Assembly (NCBI GenBank): GCA_023393575.1
Contig: JAEWKX010000418.1
Location: 1-6,923, forward strand
From: Pseudomonadota bacterium
GTDB lineage: Bacteria > Pseudomonadota > Alphaproteobacteria > Rhizobiales > Rhizobiaceae
Reading direction: 5' to 3'
Length of the DNA stretch: 6,923 nt
Part shown: positions 5,718 through 6,923 of the stretch, one piece after another
Layout: each line of letters starts with the position of its first letter
How positions within the stretch are numbered: the first letter of the stretch is position 1
Notes under the pieces: generated by a model
What the model saw: the letters and a program-made list of their open reading frames with translations, nothing else
What the model was told of the DNA's origin: nothing
The model's database searches: none
Translations under genes and position numbers: made by a program

Positions 5718-6743
5718 ATGGCGGCGAATCTTGGTGGAGGCGAGTCCGAAGCCGAAGGCGGACCGGTTCGCCACATTCCTGTTCTGCTGGCGGAAGTGCT
5801 TCATGCACTCGACCTGCGACCGGGTGGTGTCGTCCTCGATGGAACCTTCGGCGCAGGCGGCTACACCTCGGCGATCCTGGACGCGGGTGTGCGGGTGATC
5901 GCTCTCGATCGCGATCCTGCGGCGATCGCGGGCGGCCAATCTCTGGTGGCCGCCAATCCGGGCCGGCTGACCCTCGTCCACTCCAAATTCTCCCGTCTCG
6001 CGGACCATGCCCCGGCGCAGGGACTCGATGGTATCGTGCTCGATATCGGTGTTTCCTCCATGCAGATCGATGAGGCGGAGCGGGGCTTCTCGTTCCAGAA
6101 GAATGGTCCGCTGGACATGCGCATGTCCGGCGAGGGCGTTTCAGCAGCCGATGTCGTCAATCGTGCCAAGCCGAGCGATCTGACGCGGATCTTCGGCTTT
6201 CTCGGCGAAGAGAAGCATGCGGGCCGGATCGCGCGGGCGATCGAGAAACGGCGTGCAACGGAGCCCTTCACGACGACCCGTGATCTCGCCAACCTCATCG
6301 AGGGGGTCAATCCGCGCAAGGCCAAGGACAAGATCCATCCGGCGACCCGCGTCTTCCAGGCGCTTCGCATCTTCGTCAATGACGAGTTGGGGGAGCTTGC
6401 GCAGGCGCTGTTTGCGGCCGAGCGCGCGCTTAAGCCCGGAGGCCGGCTGGTCGTGGTGACGTTCCACTCGCTTGAAGATCGCATCGTCAAGAAATTCCTC
6501 GCGGATCGTTCCGGCAAAGCCTCCGGGTCGCGGCACATGCCCTTGGTGGAAGAGAAGGCGGCCATCTTCGAGCCCGTCGGCAGGGGGCTGGTCGGCGCAT
6601 CGGAAGAAGAGGCGCAGGCCAATCCGCGTGCCCGTTCCGCAAAGCTGCGGGCCGGACGCCGGACGGAGGCGCCGTCGCGGGCGGCGGATCTCTCGATCTT
6701 CGATCTTCCCGACCTTGCCGCCCTCGCCAGGATGGGAGCCTGA
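5718..6743 (+). CDS. rsmH: 16S rRNA (cytosine-1402-N4)-methyltransferase RsmH
   Basis: A 341-residue SAM-dependent methyltransferase (formerly MraW) that N4-methylates C1402 in the decoding centre of 16S rRNA. Visible are [10 protein letters not shown] at 19-28, the SAM-binding motif [10 protein letters not shown] at 41-50, the acidic loop ALDRDP with Asp64, [11 protein letters not shown] with Asp109, [15 protein letters not shown], and the family signature [13 protein letters not shown] from residue 249. The length is normal for the family. The ATG at 5718 follows a purine-rich GGGGGA (5707-5712) and lies 14 nt after mraZ; the frame is open much further upstream, but that part runs through mraZ in another frame and has no homology to RsmH. 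Its place as second gene of the dcw cluster, before ftsL, is the usual one. The last codons carry the Shine-Dalgarno of ftsL. Confidence 0.98.
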   Translation: MAANLGGGESEAEGGPVRHIPVLLAEVLHALDLRPGGVVLDGTFGAGGYTSAILDAGVRVIALDRDPAAIAGGQSLVAANPGRLTLVHSKFSRLADHAPAQGLDGIVLDIGVSSMQIDEAERGFSFQKNGPLDMRMSGEGVSAADVVNRAKPSDLTRIFGFLGEEKHAGRIARAIEKRRATEPFTTTRDLANLIEGVNPRKAKDKIHPATRVFQALRIFVNDELGELAQALFAAERALKPGGRLVVVTFHSLEDRIVKKFLADRSGKASGSRHMPLVEEKAAIFEPVGRGLVGASEEEAQANPRARSAKLRAGRRTEAPSRAADLSIFDLPDLAALARMGA

Positions 6744-6746
6744 GCC

Positions 6747-6923
6747 ATGCTGAGAAGCTTCGACCTCGTTCTCATCGGTGTCATGACGGCGGCGGCCGTG
6801 GTGACCTATACGATCAAGCATCGTGCAGACGACAAGCTGCAGGAAGTCCGGCGCCTGGAGGCGGAGATCCGGCTCGAGAAGGATACCATCGATCTGCTGC
6901 GGGCGGACTGGGCACTATTGACC
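6747..6923 (+). CDS. ftsL: Cell division protein FtsL, 5' part
   Basis: The gene starts 3 nt after the rsmH stop, with GGGAG at 6734-6738 as a good ribosome binding site, and is cut by the right edge after 59 codons. The product begins MLRSFDLVLIGVMTAAAVVT: a short cytoplasmic tail, then one membrane segment at about residues 6-23. A charged heptad-like stretch follows (LQEVRRLEAEIRLEKDTIDL), fitting the periplasmic coiled coil through which FtsL pairs with FtsB and with FtsQ. This is a bitopic divisome protein that helps activate septal peptidoglycan synthesis by FtsWI. FtsL is poorly conserved, so the call rests on position after rsmH plus topology and resemblance to rhizobial FtsL. Confidence 0.92.
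   Translation, partial: MLRSFDLVLIGVMTAAAVVTYTIKHRADDKLQEVRRLEAEIRLEKDTIDLLRADWALLT

Noticed and set aside
4969..5808. 279-codon open frame on the minus strand across the mraZ region.
   Set aside because: Antisense to a firmly identified mraZ and its operator; no recognisable family.
1..6923. Mobile element, CRISPR array, tRNA or phage attachment site.
   Set aside because: No transposase or integrase frame, no regularly spaced long repeats with spacers and no tRNA-like fold were seen; the only regular array is the 10-bp MraZ boxes.

Overview
The window is GC-rich chromosomal DNA that looks like a rhizobial alphaproteobacterium (Rhizobiaceae such as Rhizobium, Sinorhizobium or Agrobacterium, or a close relative). 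The basis is the MraZ, RsmH and FtsL protein sequences, the alphaproteobacterial form of the RNase P RNA, and the gene order: TerB/J-domain protein, amidase, lytic transglycosylase, rnpB, mraZ, rsmH, ftsL. Everything that can be called with confidence is on the + strand.

Left part (1-1885): the 3' end of a TerB plus J-domain co-chaperone gene overlaps by 4 nt an N-acetylmuramoyl-L-alanine amidase gene (AmpD/AmiD type, with a C-terminal peptidoglycan-binding domain). After a 233-nt gap comes a small exported lytic transglycosylase. The leader of that gene can fold into a three-way junction ending 4 nt before its Shine-Dalgarno sequence.

Middle part (1979-4366): two tandem paralogous FAD-dependent amine oxidases of the DAO / monomeric sarcosine oxidase type. 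The first is intact. The second is interrupted by an in-frame amber codon (4112-4114) exactly where the first has a Glu codon. The frame continues intact for 83 more sense codons, including the putative flavin-attachment Cys. It is annotated as a recent pseudogene.

Right part (4390-6923): rnpB (RNase P RNA), with a plausible promoter placed correctly for its 5' end. A 417-nt intergenic region follows, holding a pair of mutually exclusive hairpins, an AT-rich promoter-like stretch and four TGGG boxes on the minus strand at exact 10-bp steps, which match the known MraZ operator design. Then the division and cell wall (dcw) cluster begins: mraZ, rsmH (mraW) and the start of ftsL, tightly packed and presumably one operon autoregulated by MraZ.

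Much of the window concerns peptidoglycan: two cell-wall hydrolases on the left and the head of the dcw operon on the right. They are separated by the oxidase pair and rnpB, so co-regulation across the whole window is not implied. I see no mobile element, CRISPR array or tRNA. The most interesting points are the single-codon nonsense lesion in the second oxidase, the structured leader of the lytic transglycosylase, the alternative hairpins after rnpB and the four-box MraZ operator.
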